64,000 nucleotides of DNA from Hamiltosporidium tvaerminnensis. Its lineage: Eukaryota; Microsporidia; Dubosqiidae. The position numbers and the translations under genes are program-made. The notes under the pieces are model-generated. The model had not been told where the DNA came from and made no database searches. It worked only from the letters and a program-made list of their open reading frames with translations. The stretch lies in NCBI GenBank assembly GCA_022605425.2, contig JAKIMF020000011.1, forward strand, positions 372,001 to 436,000, given 5' to 3'. Positions 23,881 to 35,645 of this stretch are shown in pieces (the first letter of the stretch is position 1; each line of letters opens with the position of its first letter).

Positions 23881-24205
23881 TTTATTTTGTCGTTTAGACT
23901 ATATTATGAAGTGAAAACAGACTTGAAAAACATCAAAATTCCAAAATTTTATATTTAATAGAAAAGCCATAGAATTTTATCATCTGAATATATTTTTACC
24001 TGAGAATGTTTGAGTATAAAACATTTTTTTATTACGGAGATAATTTTTTAATAAATAAATTAACGGCTTTGATTAAAACAAAGATTAGAATTTTTATATA
24101 ATTTAATCAAAAGAAGTAAATTGTTTTTTATCTGATAAAAAAAATGATTTAATCTAATAAAAGTTAAGGAATGTTAATATATATAACAAAAAATAAATTT
24201 AAGTG

Positions 24206-24208
24206 CCC
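24206..24208 (+). promoter_or_regulatory. CCC start motif of LRR gene 2
   Basis: CCC abuts the ATG at 24209. It supports that ATG over the upstream GTG at 24203, which merely opens the frame. Confidence 0.5.
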
Positions 24209-26716
24209 ATGTTGAAAACTGAAGCTAATATGGACTATATCAACATCATATCCATATATTCCCATAAATTTCTAACATATATCTTAAAACATATCACTTT
24301 TATGGTTTTTCTAAAAGAAAAGAGGGACTTTTTGAAAAAAATTAAGCAAGAACAAACGATAAATACATTTCAAATTTTGATCAAATACACATTATTATTA
24401 ACATCGCTTAATTCAGATTGTATAGCATGTAATAATACAAAATATATTGATTTTCTATTTTCTGAAGATTCGTCTTGTAGCTTACATTCAAAGGATATGA
24501 ATTTGTATGAATATTATGAGCGACGAATGGAAAAAGATTCTTTTGTTTTATGTCATGGTATTCATTTACATGAAAATAATCAAATAAAATGTTCAATACC
24601 AGATAATGAAGTAGAGCATAGAAAACTTCGAGTCATAAGAATGAATTACTTTGATTTGGAAAAATATAAATTTACTTATATAGAAACTCTAATTGAAAAA
24701 TCTCATGCGTCCGTTATTCCAATATATTTAAATAGAAGAATTAGGATGGAAAATTTTTTAGTATTTAAAAACAGTTTAGTATGTGAGGATTTTCATCCCA
24801 TATTTTTCTTTATTAAATACACTGTTTTCTATGAAATACTAGGGCTTCTTAATCATTTAAATGGTTATAAATACGACAATATTAGAAGTATATATCGTAA
24901 GATAGTAGAATACGGCCTATTAAGACCGTTTTCTCAAGAAATTCTTGATGATAATCTGAATTTAAAATTCATTTATTTAAAAAATACTAAGAAATCATTT
25001 TACATTCTTCTTAAAGTTCTATTTGACGAGTGTGATTTTGACATTGAAATTATAAAAAACAGATATTATATTTTGGAATTCAAGACTTTGTATTGTGATG
25101 TAATCGAAACATTTGAGCACAATTCTTTACAATTGTATTTGAAAGATATTTTTCTTTGTCGGCTTTGTAAAGCAGGATCTTCTATACTGAAGGTATTTTT
25201 TTGGTTTTTAGATTTTTATGATATATCTAGTATACTAATTTACGGAAAGGAAAATGATATCAAATGGTACATGGAAAGACTCGGGCCTCCGTATTATAAC
25301 CAACAATATCTAAAGGATCTCGAAAAACTAAGAAATCAGAGTGAATCCGAATCTGTTTCTTTTCTTGGGAATTCAAATTATTTATGCCTTCCAGGATATC
25401 ATAGCGGTGTGACTAATCAAAATATTAGAATCGATGCTTTCAATCAAAAAATGGGAAAAATTGAAAGAATTATTCTTGAAGATTTAATAATCATGGATAT
25501 ATATCAGCCAATCGTTGAAAGCTTCAAAACGATTTTACCAAATGTAAATGACTTGTTCTTATGTAATGTCGAAATATATTTTTGTATTCTATCGAATTTA
25601 ATCAAATCAGATATAGAATACATTCAATTTCATTTTTGTAAATTTATCGTACCATATTGCTATGATCTGAAAAATTACAATTACCTAAGCCCGGGTATAC
25701 CCAAAAAAATATCTCTGAGCACTTTGAATATTTTGCCCGAAGTCTTCGATGTTTTAATTCATTCCAAAAATATTTACTGCCTGATTTTACAGTATGTAAA
25801 TAATATTTCTGAATGCTTTAATAAAAAGTTAGGTCTTAAGTCAAATATTTACGAAAGTCTAGTAGTTCTAAAAATGAGTGAAATTTGTTTTTCGGAAATA
25901 GAATGTAAGTTTATATCTAATTTTAGTAATTTACAAAAACTTACACTAAAATACCCTGAAAACGGCATTGACTCGTTGTATCTAGATTCCTTAAATCTTT
26001 GTTTATTGAGTCATTCATTAATAACTTTAAAGTTTCAGGGATTTAAAAACTTGACACTGAGAATCCTTGAACAACTTAAATCCTTGCAATACCTTTACAT
26101 ACGCAATTGTGCCATTGTAGATTTTTCATTCTCTGATTATTCCAGTCTTAAACAAAATTTAATTCATCTTGATCTTTCCCACACGAAAATTAAAGATAAG
26201 AAAAATTTGAATCTCCTAAGTAACTGCTTGAATTTGTGCGAATTAAAACTTTCTTATTGTGGACTCAAGGAATGTGATTTCTTTTTTTTGAAAAGTGTTA
26301 ATCTACAAAAAACCATTACCGAGTTCCATCTAAATGGAAATGAAACAAATTCGAAAGTTTTATTAGAATTTTTTGAATATAAAAACATTCATACACTTGT
26401 GATTTCACTGAAAAAAACACCACATAGTACTTTTTCGGTCCTTAAGAATTGTAAATTTACTACAAATTTGAAATTTCTTTTTTTATATGATGCCATATTA
26501 AATGATCAAGATATGAAGACTATTTTCAGTTTTACAGAACTTGAGTGTTTAACATTAGAAGATTGTAAAATCATAGAAGAATCTAGTAAAGTATTGCTTT
26601 TTCTGCCACAACTGCCATCGCTTAAAACATTTGAGATAATTGATTTGATAATAACCGACTATGATAAGAATATCCTATTAGGTTTTTATGAAACAGCGAT
26701 TTTAGATCAAATATAA
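24209..26716 (+). CDS. Leucine-rich repeat protein, paralogue 2
   Basis: The product has 835 residues with the same plan as the protein at 10682. A divergent N-terminal part of about 50 residues is followed by a hydrophobic segment (FQILIKYTLLLTSLN) before CIACNN. Next comes a domain nearly identical to its paralogue, up to KDIFL near residue 315. The remaining ~520 residues are only moderately similar and hold leucine-rich repeats such as LQYLYIRNCAI, LIHLDLSHTKI, LCELKLSYCGL, ITEFHLNGNET and LECLTLEDCKI. No enzymatic motif is seen. The ATG at 24209 follows a CCC motif directly; a second ATG is at 24230. Both paralogues have intact frames, so both are probably expressed. A protein-binding role outside or at the surface of the parasite is inference. 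Confidence 0.85.
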   Translation: MLKTEANMDYINIISIYSHKFLTYILKHITFMVFLKEKRDFLKKIKQEQTINTFQILIKYTLLLTSLNSDCIACNNTKYIDFLFSEDSSCSLHSKDMNLYEYYERRMEKDSFVLCHGIHLHENNQIKCSIPDNEVEHRKLRVIRMNYFDLEKYKFTYIETLIEKSHASVIPIYLNRRIRMENFLVFKNSLVCEDFHPIFFFIKYTVFYEILGLLNHLNGYKYDNIRSIYRKIVEYGLLRPFSQEILDDNLNLKFIYLKNTKKSFYILLKVLFDECDFDIEIIKNRYYILEFKTLYCDVIETFEHNSLQLYLKDIFLCRLCKAGSSILKVFFWFLDFYDISSILIYGKENDIKWYMERLGPPYYNQQYLKDLEKLRNQSESESVSFLGNSNYLCLPGYHSGVTNQNIRIDAFNQKMGKIERIILEDLIIMDIYQPIVESFKTILPNVNDLFLCNVEIYFCILSNLIKSDIEYIQFHFCKFIVPYCYDLKNYNYLSPGIPKKISLSTLNILPEVFDVLIHSKNIYCLILQYVNNISECFNKKLGLKSNIYESLVVLKMSEICFSEIECKFISNFSNLQKLTLKYPENGIDSLYLDSLNLCLLSHSLITLKFQGFKNLTLRILEQLKSLQYLYIRNCAIVDFSFSDYSSLKQNLIHLDLSHTKIKDKKNLNLLSNCLNLCELKLSYCGLKECDFFFLKSVNLQKTITEFHLNGNETNSKVLLEFFEYKNIHTLVISLKKTPHSTFSVLKNCKFTTNLKFLFLYDAILNDQDMKTIFSFTELECLTLEDCKIIEESSKVLLFLPQLPSLKTFEIIDLIITDYDKNILLGFYETAILDQI
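24417..25155 (+). repeat. Near-identical tract shared with LRR gene 1 (copy 2)
   Basis: This is the counterpart of 10887-11625 at a constant offset of 13,530 bp with no indels. Two minus-strand open frames inside the two tracts (10878-11066 and 24408-24596) look alike only because of this identity and are not genes. Confidence 0.85.
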
Positions 26717-29700
26717 ATTCCAAATAACTGAATATAAATTCTATATTGTCAAATAATTGTTTTCTTTTATATTTTATCAGATTGTAGTCTGCGTGTAGAA
26801 AAAAAAGATTAAGTATTGTATTTTATGAGCGTGAAAAGCAACCACGACCTTTAAAGTAATTTGTAAATTATAGGCTAATGCTGGGGCTTTGAAATACTTA
26901 AAAAACATATTATCTTAGTTAAGCAAAATTTGTATTAAATTTTTTTAGCCGCAAACGTACCTCTTCCGAAAATTTCGATTTAAACTCTGATTATTCCTAT
27001 ATTTTGTGATTTTCTTCCTTGAAATAACTACATGTCTTTCAAAACTCAATAAAATTTTAAGTTTATTAAGCCAAGATGAAAATACAGTAGTTTATAGCTT
27101 TACCTTCTAAGATACCGATATAATAAGTTTAATTATATAAAATGCAATTTCTTCACTCATATTTTATTCCAAGATTGATCGTGTAAATTTAAAACTAACC
27201 ATAAATTTTATTTTTCATGTAATTTTTTACTATAAATAAAATCTATATTTTTCTTAATCTAAATCTCAAATTATATCTGCTAGGTTTTCATTTTCCCTCA
27301 AAAATAAATGTAAAAATATTCCTTTTACAATTCTCTTCTATTCTTCTGACCAACTTAAAGTTTTATTATATTTTATTTACTTAATATATTTGAGAAATCT
27401 GAAGAATTACTGATTTGATCTGTTTAGCGGTATGCATTTCTGCTGAAAACGATAAATTACAAAATAATAAAAACCCATTATTTCCGATTTAGTAAACAAG
27501 CTGTCTCTCTATATTTCTATGTATCAAATTAATCCCTTTATTTCTTAAAAAAATATTTTACGAAATATTAGATACCTGATATTTCTTTATATATGACTTA
27601 GTCGATTAAAATCATGGTAACAACGTAAGAATAATAAAGAACTCGAATTTAAATTTATAAAGTTATTTCCAACAAATTTTTTAAAATTAGAATTAGATTT
27701 TGTTTAATATTTATATTTAAAAGAAGAAAAGTTTTTTTACATTAAACTGTTCTTAATATGATTCTAATAAATTTATGATGAAACAATGGTACCGAACTGA
27801 ATAAAAGGCATATAAAACATCGAAAATTTTGCATTTAATAAAAGTTATAACTAAGAAAAGATAATTTATACAAAAAGTCTCAGTGATATGCATCAAACAC
27901 AAAGAAGAGCAACATAAATGCGTAAAAAAAGATTTAATAAGAATCTCATAAATAAAAACCACTTAAACTAGGATTCTAAGATCTTTAATTTTCATGGGGA
28001 TATAAAAAAAATTCGCGCTTGTAAGGAACATATCCCGAAGTCTGTTTGTTCCACACAAATAATGATATAAATGCCAGCTTCACCGGCATTATAGAATTTA
28101 ATCACATATTTTTGTGTTAAACGAGTGATTGAGAGAATCGCACGTCAAAACAATTCAAAACAACCATTGAGATTTTAAAAAATTTACAAATTATAAATAG
28201 TTCTCATATAAAAGATTTTGCCTCTAGATAGCCATTTGAGATTTTTTCTTTTTGAAAAAAATAGCTTAAGTGTCTCGAGCAGGTTCATTTTGTGGTCATA
28301 TTGTATTGCCAAGTGTTGCAGACTTAAGTAGACGAACTAAACGACCATTGAGTTTTTTCTTAGTCATTTTAGGCAAATATACATTTATACATTGGGGAGA
28401 GTTTGAAACCTAAGCAGACAAAGGCTCTCAGCATAAATTATATCCAAGAAACCCAGCCAAAAATTCGATTTTTTAACGCATGTAACACATGTTTCTTACC
28501 TCATTGAGTGAAATTTTATTTTAAATGACCTTTGAGAAAAAATTCGAGGCTGTCGCAGTGATTATACAATTAACCTTAATCAAAAATCATTTTCATGAAA
28601 CCATAAATATTGACAGAATAGAATAATCACTAGTTTTTAACACACCAATTTCATTTTACGTACCATAAGCTAAATTTAAAATCCAGGGTTCTCGAATGTT
28701 TTCAAAAGTCTCCTGCAATATCATTAAACTTAGCCAAGTAAAAAATCATGAGAACAAACATTTTCTCAATCAATTTAAATAATATGTTTTGTCAGGTATA
28801 AACATGAAATAATAGAATCTTTCAAATTGAAAAATTTTTTATGTTTTATGATAAAAAAAACTTCAATATTATTTGTTGAGAATACTAAGAATTCTTTATA
28901 ACGCGGAAAAAAACGTGAATTCTAAATGAAAAGATTACATTTCACTATGCTTGAAATTAAACATCTCGGTTTGACAAAATTTACAAAATTAAAGGCTTCG
29001 CATGATCTAACTTACATTTATTGTTAAGTTTTGACTTCATTGTGAGCTGCTCTATTTTAAGGATTCACAAGTAACTATTTATTTGCATTGAGTTTTTGTA
29101 TCTTATGTGTTCTCGAGTTTCGTTTAATTTCATATTAATTGTGCGCAGAAACGACCAAAATATCAGAAAAAAACAATTTTTTATTTACTCTTATATTTGG
29201 ACTTAAAAACCCTTTACGTAGAACATTTGAAGTTTAGAATCTATTTTGTTCTTATAGATAAAATTCAATATTATTTGAAAATATTTTGTATATATCTATA
29301 TTTACAGAAATAAGTTTAGAAAAATTGTAATGTTTGTAATTTTATAGTGTAAAAAAATTTTTGACTTTTATATCCACTTTGCATAAGCGATCTTGCAATT
29401 TATACTATCATTTTATAATCTAATTGTAAAAATATCTTTTTAATAATTAATTTATCATAATATAAACAAATTTGAACGTAAAAAAATGAATATATTTAAT
29501 GCATGACAGAACATAAATGCAAATCTTAGTATATAAATAACAAATAAAAGTAGATTTTTAAAATCAATGTCTTTTGGTTTAAAATTTTTCAGGATTATAA
29601 ATAGGCTAAACAAAGCACTAATTTTGCTTAATTTCCAAACCAAGGTCCTCATACAACGATCCAGCACGATTTTTTTTATGAGTAATGTTTAAAGTGAAAA

Positions 29701-29784
29701 AATACGAATAAATTACAATTATAGATAATTTATATTATGAATTCACAATATAAAGAAGATCTAATAGTTCTCAAAATATAATAC
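26717..29784. other. AT-rich spacer, no gene recognised
   Basis: About 3 kb with no supported gene. The minus-strand frames at 27753-27962 and 29455-29667 are short, hydrophobic by composition and unsupported. Confidence 0.5.
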
Positions 29785-30512
29785 ATACTTTATTTAAAAA
29801 TAACAGATCTTTTTAAAACAGAGGCAAGTGTTATATTTATTTCCATGGCATTAGCACCGTTCTAGGTTTAACATAAATGACTGCTACTTCAACACTCCAT
29901 CGATACACCCTGCAATACCTACATCCCAAAGCCTTTCATATACCAGGTGTGTATAACCTGAATAATAGGCGAGGCATTTGCCCGAAGTTCGTTAATGTCC
30001 GTGCATGGAGTGAGATCGAAGGCGAAGCTCGCCCTGGGCTCCACAAAGACCATACTGCATTCTCACTTACTCTACACTTTCTGAACCCAATAAACTTCTA
30101 GCTAAGATATATTTCAAATGTTTACATGGAGTCCACCTAGACAGTGCAATGTCATGCCAACAGGTATACCTGCTACTTAGCTCTTCGGTTTTTAATAGTT
30201 TTTGGTTTTATATCTCCCAGGCGCTAAGTCTTCTAACCTGAGTGAGCAAACTTTGTTTTCATGCTTTTACATGGCAATTACCCACATGTTCAGCTGCGGT
30301 CTGCAATCTGGTTACATAAAAAACTACAAATAAATTTGTAGAAAATGTTTCTCTGTTTCTTAGATCTCTCCTCCCTCTTACAACTCCCATGGACAACCGA
30401 AGATGAGTGTGTTTTTTTTTTTTAACCAAAAATCCAAACAATGACCTCACACCAGTTTCACACACTCATCGCCAAGCAGAAAGTTTTTTATGTGGTTATC
30501 TTACCTCAACTT
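29785..30512 (-). mobile_element. SINE-like retroposed element, copy B
   Basis: This is a near full-length copy on the minus strand. The 5' end lies near 30510 (ATGTGGTTATCTTACCTCAA on the plus strand) and the 3' end near 29785-29800 (ACTTTATTTAAAAA on the plus strand, i.e. the conserved AAATAAAGT). It is clearly diverged from copy C, with a substituted hairpin at 30012-30036 and a nonsense change in the shared short frame. I find no clear target-site duplication. Confidence 0.8.
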
Positions 30513-31259
30513 TTTTTAGACAATATGTAATCCATTCAAGTTATAATTCCATAATTATCCAAAAATATTTTTTTAAATGATTATATTATAAAGTTATTTA
30601 TTTATTAGTAAAATAAAAGCTTGCAAAGAAATTTGAAAATATAATTTGAATTTTACTTTCAAAATAAAAAAAATAAATTTATTATGGTATTTATATTCCG
30701 CACTGAAATCTAGAAAATATTTTTCAAATTTATTTCAGACATTTTTATGAACTAATAGAATTGTTCTATGGTCAGTTCACACCCAATTATTGTTATGTAA
30801 GATTTATGAAGCTATCAAAAGAGTCATAATAACAGTCCAAACACTATTGTTGGTTTCTTTCATCTCTTTAACCATTTAAAAATTTAGAGGTGAGTCTTCT
30901 TTGCCGGGAAAAAACTGAATTATATTATATAGTGATTGAGCAAGAAACTCTTTTTTTATCTAATTTGGCAATCTTTTATCAAATTTTATAAAATTTTATA
31001 AAATTTTTTAAAATCTATTTTTCAAACCACAATAACAAATATAATTTGTAAAAAATTTTTTTATACCAAATATAGTACTTTTTTCATTAAAATATGAAAT
31101 TAAAACCCGTTATCTAATAAAAAAAATACTAGAATCAATATGATTAAAGCATTTGAAATATATTTTTTAAAATATATTAAATAAATAATTTGAATAAGAA
31201 ATAATTTAAATTTATTTACGGTTGGAAAAATATTTATAAATTTTTTTTTATGCCTTCAA
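30513..31259. other. AT-rich spacer, no gene recognised
   Basis: No coding or repeat signal beyond short A/T runs. It serves as the upstream region of the secreted-protein gene at 31260, which lacks an adjacent CCC motif. Confidence 0.45.
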
Positions 31260-31958
31260 ATGATTCTAACTATGTATTTAATCGGTTTCTATTTGAGTTT
31301 TTTATTGCTGAATATACATTGCTCAATGCCTCGATATGGAAAAATCTATAGAAACAGACATAGGAATCATCGATATTCGCCCGGTGGATCTAATATAAGA
31401 AACCAAGAAGTCGGACACAATCTCCTGCAATCTAATAGTAGAGATTTAAATAGTCAAGACGCATCTAGCAGATTATATTCACTTTCACTTAACAATATAG
31501 AAGAAACTTATTCTAGAACCGATATGAATCATTCTGATAATACCCTATCTGCCACATCGCATGTATCTTCTACCTCTGTTCAAGATGATACAGAAGAGGT
31601 TGAAATTCGGACGAGTGATACCGGGCAAATTAGTCAATCTTCCTCCTTGGTTCTCGAGGATTCCCAACAACCGGAACCATCCACTGCATTTCCTATACTA
31701 ATATCTATCCTACAATCAGTTGAGCCAATTCCTATCCGGCCGATTTCGGAACAACCATCCTCATCACAGCACTTTCCAGAGCAGCCAATACAATCCCAAC
31801 AATTTTCAAACGCATCTCAACCAGACATTCTCTGGGAAATCATAACAGCCCCATTACAACAACAATTTTCAGCAGATCTGATTATACAAAATAATGAGGT
31901 GTCAAGCTCAACCCCAGAATATTTTTCTATGTCTAATCTCACTCCAGAGGCCGCTTAA
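31260..31958 (+). CDS. Secreted Ser/Gln/Pro-rich protein, short paralogue of the 2810 gene
   Basis: The 232-residue product begins with a strong signal peptide (MILTMYLIGFYLSFLLLNIHC, the first 20 or so residues). It then has a basic Arg/Asn-rich stretch, a Ser/Thr/Asp-rich middle and a Gln/Pro/Ser-rich end with weak units such as EQPSSSQ and EQPIQSQ. The C-terminus (FSADLIIQN) aligns with FTADRIAQN of the protein at 2810. The 3' flanks also align: ATTAAAATAAAATAGTTTTA and ACCTCCATAAAAATTTA occur in both. The large pentapeptide array is missing, so either it was never expanded here or it was lost. The family is unknown; export is inferred from the signal peptide. The ATG at 31260 is the first in frame. 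Confidence 0.75.
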   Translation: MILTMYLIGFYLSFLLLNIHCSMPRYGKIYRNRHRNHRYSPGGSNIRNQEVGHNLLQSNSRDLNSQDASSRLYSLSLNNIEETYSRTDMNHSDNTLSATSHVSSTSVQDDTEEVEIRTSDTGQISQSSSLVLEDSQQPEPSTAFPILISILQSVEPIPIRPISEQPSSSQHFPEQPIQSQQFSNASQPDILWEIITAPLQQQFSADLIIQNNEVSSSTPEYFSMSNLTPEAA

Positions 31959-33985
31959 TTTTTAGTAATTTGATATCGTTGATTTACCCAGTTCTACACC
32001 ATCCTGATCTTACTGATACCTATTAAAATAAAATAGTTTTATTTTTAAAAAAAATATAAATTAATAATCTTTTTATATTGAAAACCTCCATAAAAATTTA
32101 AAATATATTTTTTTTAAATTTGATTTTTTTTCCAAGTTTAGTAATATTTTTATTAAAAAATTTTTTGTATCTATAAAAATACTAAATTAAGATATATTTT
32201 TTGTATGTTTTAAAATATTAATTTGCTATTTCCTACATAATTTCACTAGTTGAATAACAAAATATCAGAAGAAAGAATATTCAACGCATCTATTTATACA
32301 TACGAGATTTCGAACAGAATCAATAATCAGTGTATCAAATATATGGAACAGAAAGAATGAAAGAGTTGTAATTGTTCTCCGGAAACAAGAAATTTGGTGC
32401 CATTTAAAAATAGACGATTGAAAAATATTTCAATAGCAAATATCAATGAATTCTATTACCGAATTATAATTCAAAAAATAATTAAAAGTCGAAATGGTTT
32501 ATTTTTAACAAGAAGAATTACAAACATATTTTTATCGCTTAATAATGTATTTGCCAACTTAAATAGTCTTTTATAAATTCCGAAATTATACATGACTACA
32601 TATAAGTAAATCAAGCTACTTGATCTGGATATGATTATAAAGATCAAATTAAATGAAATACTTGATTTCGTTTTTATTAGAATATATTTTTTTTAAACAT
32701 AAAATCACTTTGAAAATAAATTCGTGTTATATTTTCTTGAAAATAATGTCGTTACAAGTTTCATGAATGACGGTTCTCTTAGTAATTCATAGTTATCTCT
32801 TTGAAGGGCATATGTTAAGGTTATTATCTTAAAAATGGGTAGAAACTATTTGATAACAGAATCGACGATCTAGCCTTGCTTATTTCTGTTGTCTGCTGTA
32901 TGACGTCGGATAAAAACATACCCTTCCCTTTTATTTCCAAGATTAGCACCATTCCTACTTATTCTGTATTTTTTGAACCGATAAAAATTCATCTAGGATA
33001 TTTCTGCGACCTCCATGAGGTTATTTAGTTATTCTAATTGTGTATAACCAGGTATAAAATCCCATTTAGCAATATCAGAGTGAGGAGCACATTACATTTC
33101 TACTATGCATTGATTTCTCTAACTCTTTGAAGCCATTCTAAATTTTAATGCATATATAGAAAGCAACTATAGTGCAATCGTGTTTTTAAATCCAGTTATA
33201 TCAAAAATAACGAGTTCATTGTATAGATATTTATATTCTTTTATATCCTATCTTCTTCATATATAAATTCCAACGAAGAACCGAAAATTGAGTGTAGTTT
33301 ATATCCCACAAAAAAATCAAAGAATCATTGTCATACTAATTACCTTTTATAATTACACGGCAAATATGTTTGCACGAAGGCATCCATCCTAATATTAATC
33401 CATATATGATTAAATTAATCAGAGATTTCGGATAAGTATAAAACAAGCTCTATATACAGAATTATCGATTTTAAAATTAAACATTTAGCATTTGATATCC
33501 TAAGGTTTCTAGTGAGTGCAAAGGTAAAAGAAGTTGTAAAAGAATAATACTTAATCAAATCAATAAAAAAATTAATGATCGCAATTCGCAAGAAATTATT
33601 GCCTAAGAAGAAGGATTAGGTTATTGCAGAAAATCGAACATACATGATAGAAGCCAACTAACTGTCTATTTTACATTATTATCATTTTCTATATTGAATT
33701 CTAAGCACTTGATTTAGCTAAAACCCCGAGACTATTTTCAAATAAAGTAATTAGGAATATATTGCAAAATGAGCGTGTAGAGTAGTTTGATTCAGATTTT
33801 CATATTTCGCAAGGCTTTAAAACACATATTTGCGAATTGGTTTGAAATGGAATCTAAATAAGAATAGCTGGTTTTATACATTGACTTGATTAAAACTTAA
33901 AAGAGAAAATAGAGTTTTAAATTAAGAAGTTCAAATTATTTTGACTCATAGGAGATTTAGAAAACAAGCTCAATAAAATATAAAA
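31959..33985. other. Spacer with a conserved 3' flank, otherwise empty
   Basis: The first ~150 bp (to about 32110) are homologous to 4481-4640, the 3' flank of the paralogue, and probably hold transcript-end signals (AATAAA-like at 32024-32035). The frame at 32394-32576 is unsupported. Nothing else is recognised. Confidence 0.5.
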
Positions 33986-34330
33986 AAACCAAATTTCTAA
34001 CGGTAAAACCAGACAGGAAAGCATTATCACAAGGATAAAAGTAGAGACAGGAAAACCCCAAAGCGCTATCACAAGGGAAAAAATGTGCAGACCGCTCTTT
34101 GATCTTTGATTCGGACAAGAACATCAAAGTTATAAATCCATGCTTAACTTTTTATTGGTATATAGGTTGGTTTGAAACTTTTAATAGATTCGAAAAACAA
34201 TTTCATATTAATAACAGCGTTTTTACGATGAAGACCTAAATACCTTCTTTCTTTTCGAAGAAAGTGTACAAGATTTTTTCTTTTTAGAATAAATATAGAA
34301 CCGCGAGCAACTAGCTGATTTATATTTTAA
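33986..34330 (+). pseudogene. Possible second reverse-transcriptase relic
   Basis: Weak evidence only. IKVETGKPQSAIT followed by PLFDL (about 34030-34108) resembles the RxxQGDxxSPxLF block. In another frame, FYDEDLNTFFLFEESVQ (about 34221-34275) resembles the FYxDDL catalytic region of LINE reverse transcriptases. Spacing and order fit, but stops are frequent and the match could be chance in AT-rich DNA. Confidence 0.3.
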
Positions 34331-35560
34331 ACTTACAATTTGCTAAACACTCAACTACGGCCGTTGAAAAAAAATATATTTGAACAAAATTTTTAACGTT
34401 GGAATCGCGATATACGACACATGAATAGCGAAATAATTTTGCCACAATAATTAAACTTAGCGAAAACATAAAATAAAAGAGCAGATAATATTCACCGAGG
34501 AAATATTACCTACATATCATCTTTAATATGTAAGAAAAATCTCCACCTATTTTTATCAGACCTAAAAAGACTAAATTTGATTGTAAACATATTGGAAACA
34601 AACCCGAATTTTTTATAGCTATAATAAAAACATAATTCCATATATGATAATTCTAGAAAAGTCGCAGATACTGTTCACATTTAAAAGAAGAAAACACTCC
34701 GATTTTCATTTATATAAAGAAAAAGACGATTTATAACAGTATAAAAGACATAAAACATAAAATAAAAAGAATACAATACAATACAAATATAACGATAATA
34801 ATATTAATATAGGATAAGATACAAAAATGAATCGTAAAACTTGAAAATCACAATAAGTTACCATCTGAAATACACAAAAATTAAAAACCAAAAAGAAAAC
34901 AATTCTAAGAATCAAATCGTGTAGATAAAAAATTATAAGCAACAAAGCAAAAATATAAACCTAGTAAAATCTAAACGTAACATAACAGAACAGCAAGAGC
35001 CTAAAATAAAATGAATAGGCACATGATTCAAATATATAACTAAATATTATAATTAATAATATAAAACAACTCTAAAATATATTATTTTTGATACATTTAT
35101 AAAATAATATTTCTTTATTACTAAAGAAATATTTAGAATAACTTTTTCTAAAATTATTAAAACATCATAAATTTTCTTTCAAGATTAAAATTCTTTAACA
35201 ACATAGTGAAGAAAAAAAAGCCTTGAGCTATATTTGTTCATCAAGAGAATATAAAATAAATCAAAATCAAAAAATACAGATTCCTAGTTTATTTACATCC
35301 AAGTATATATTTACCAAGTAATAAAAATAAAAACGAAAATTCTAAAAAAAGATTTACTTGATTTTCAAGAGATATTTTTGACAAAATTTTTAAAACGAAA
35401 AACAATTTCGTTATAATACAAACAAATTTTTTATTTACAACCTTTTTTTATTTTTTGTAGGAGTCTATTAACAATCCATAAACCCAACATATATACTAAG
35501 CAACCTTATTTAGTTCTATATGTACAATCTATATCCAACAGATATATGAAAGATCTAAAT
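34331..35560. other. AT-rich spacer, no gene recognised
   Basis: A strongly A-rich plus strand at 34690-35000 produces a spurious minus-strand frame (34706-34945). There is no supported feature. Confidence 0.45.
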
Positions 35561-35641
35561 TTACAATTTATATACAAAACACATTTTAACTATCTATACT
35601 TACATCTACACTTACAATCTATATACAAAACACATTTAAAC
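35561..35641. repeat. Direct repeat after chitin synthase
   Basis: A ~30-bp unit (TATATACAAAACACATTT core) occurs at 35561-35590 and again at 35612-35641, just before the stop codon side of the chitin synthase gene. It differs from the TAACACCC minisatellites beyond. Confidence 0.6.
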
Positions 35642-35645
35642 AATC

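Noticed and set aside
34706-34945. 79-codon minus-strand hydrophobic frame
   Set aside because: It arises from an A-rich plus strand and lacks a start motif or conserved content.
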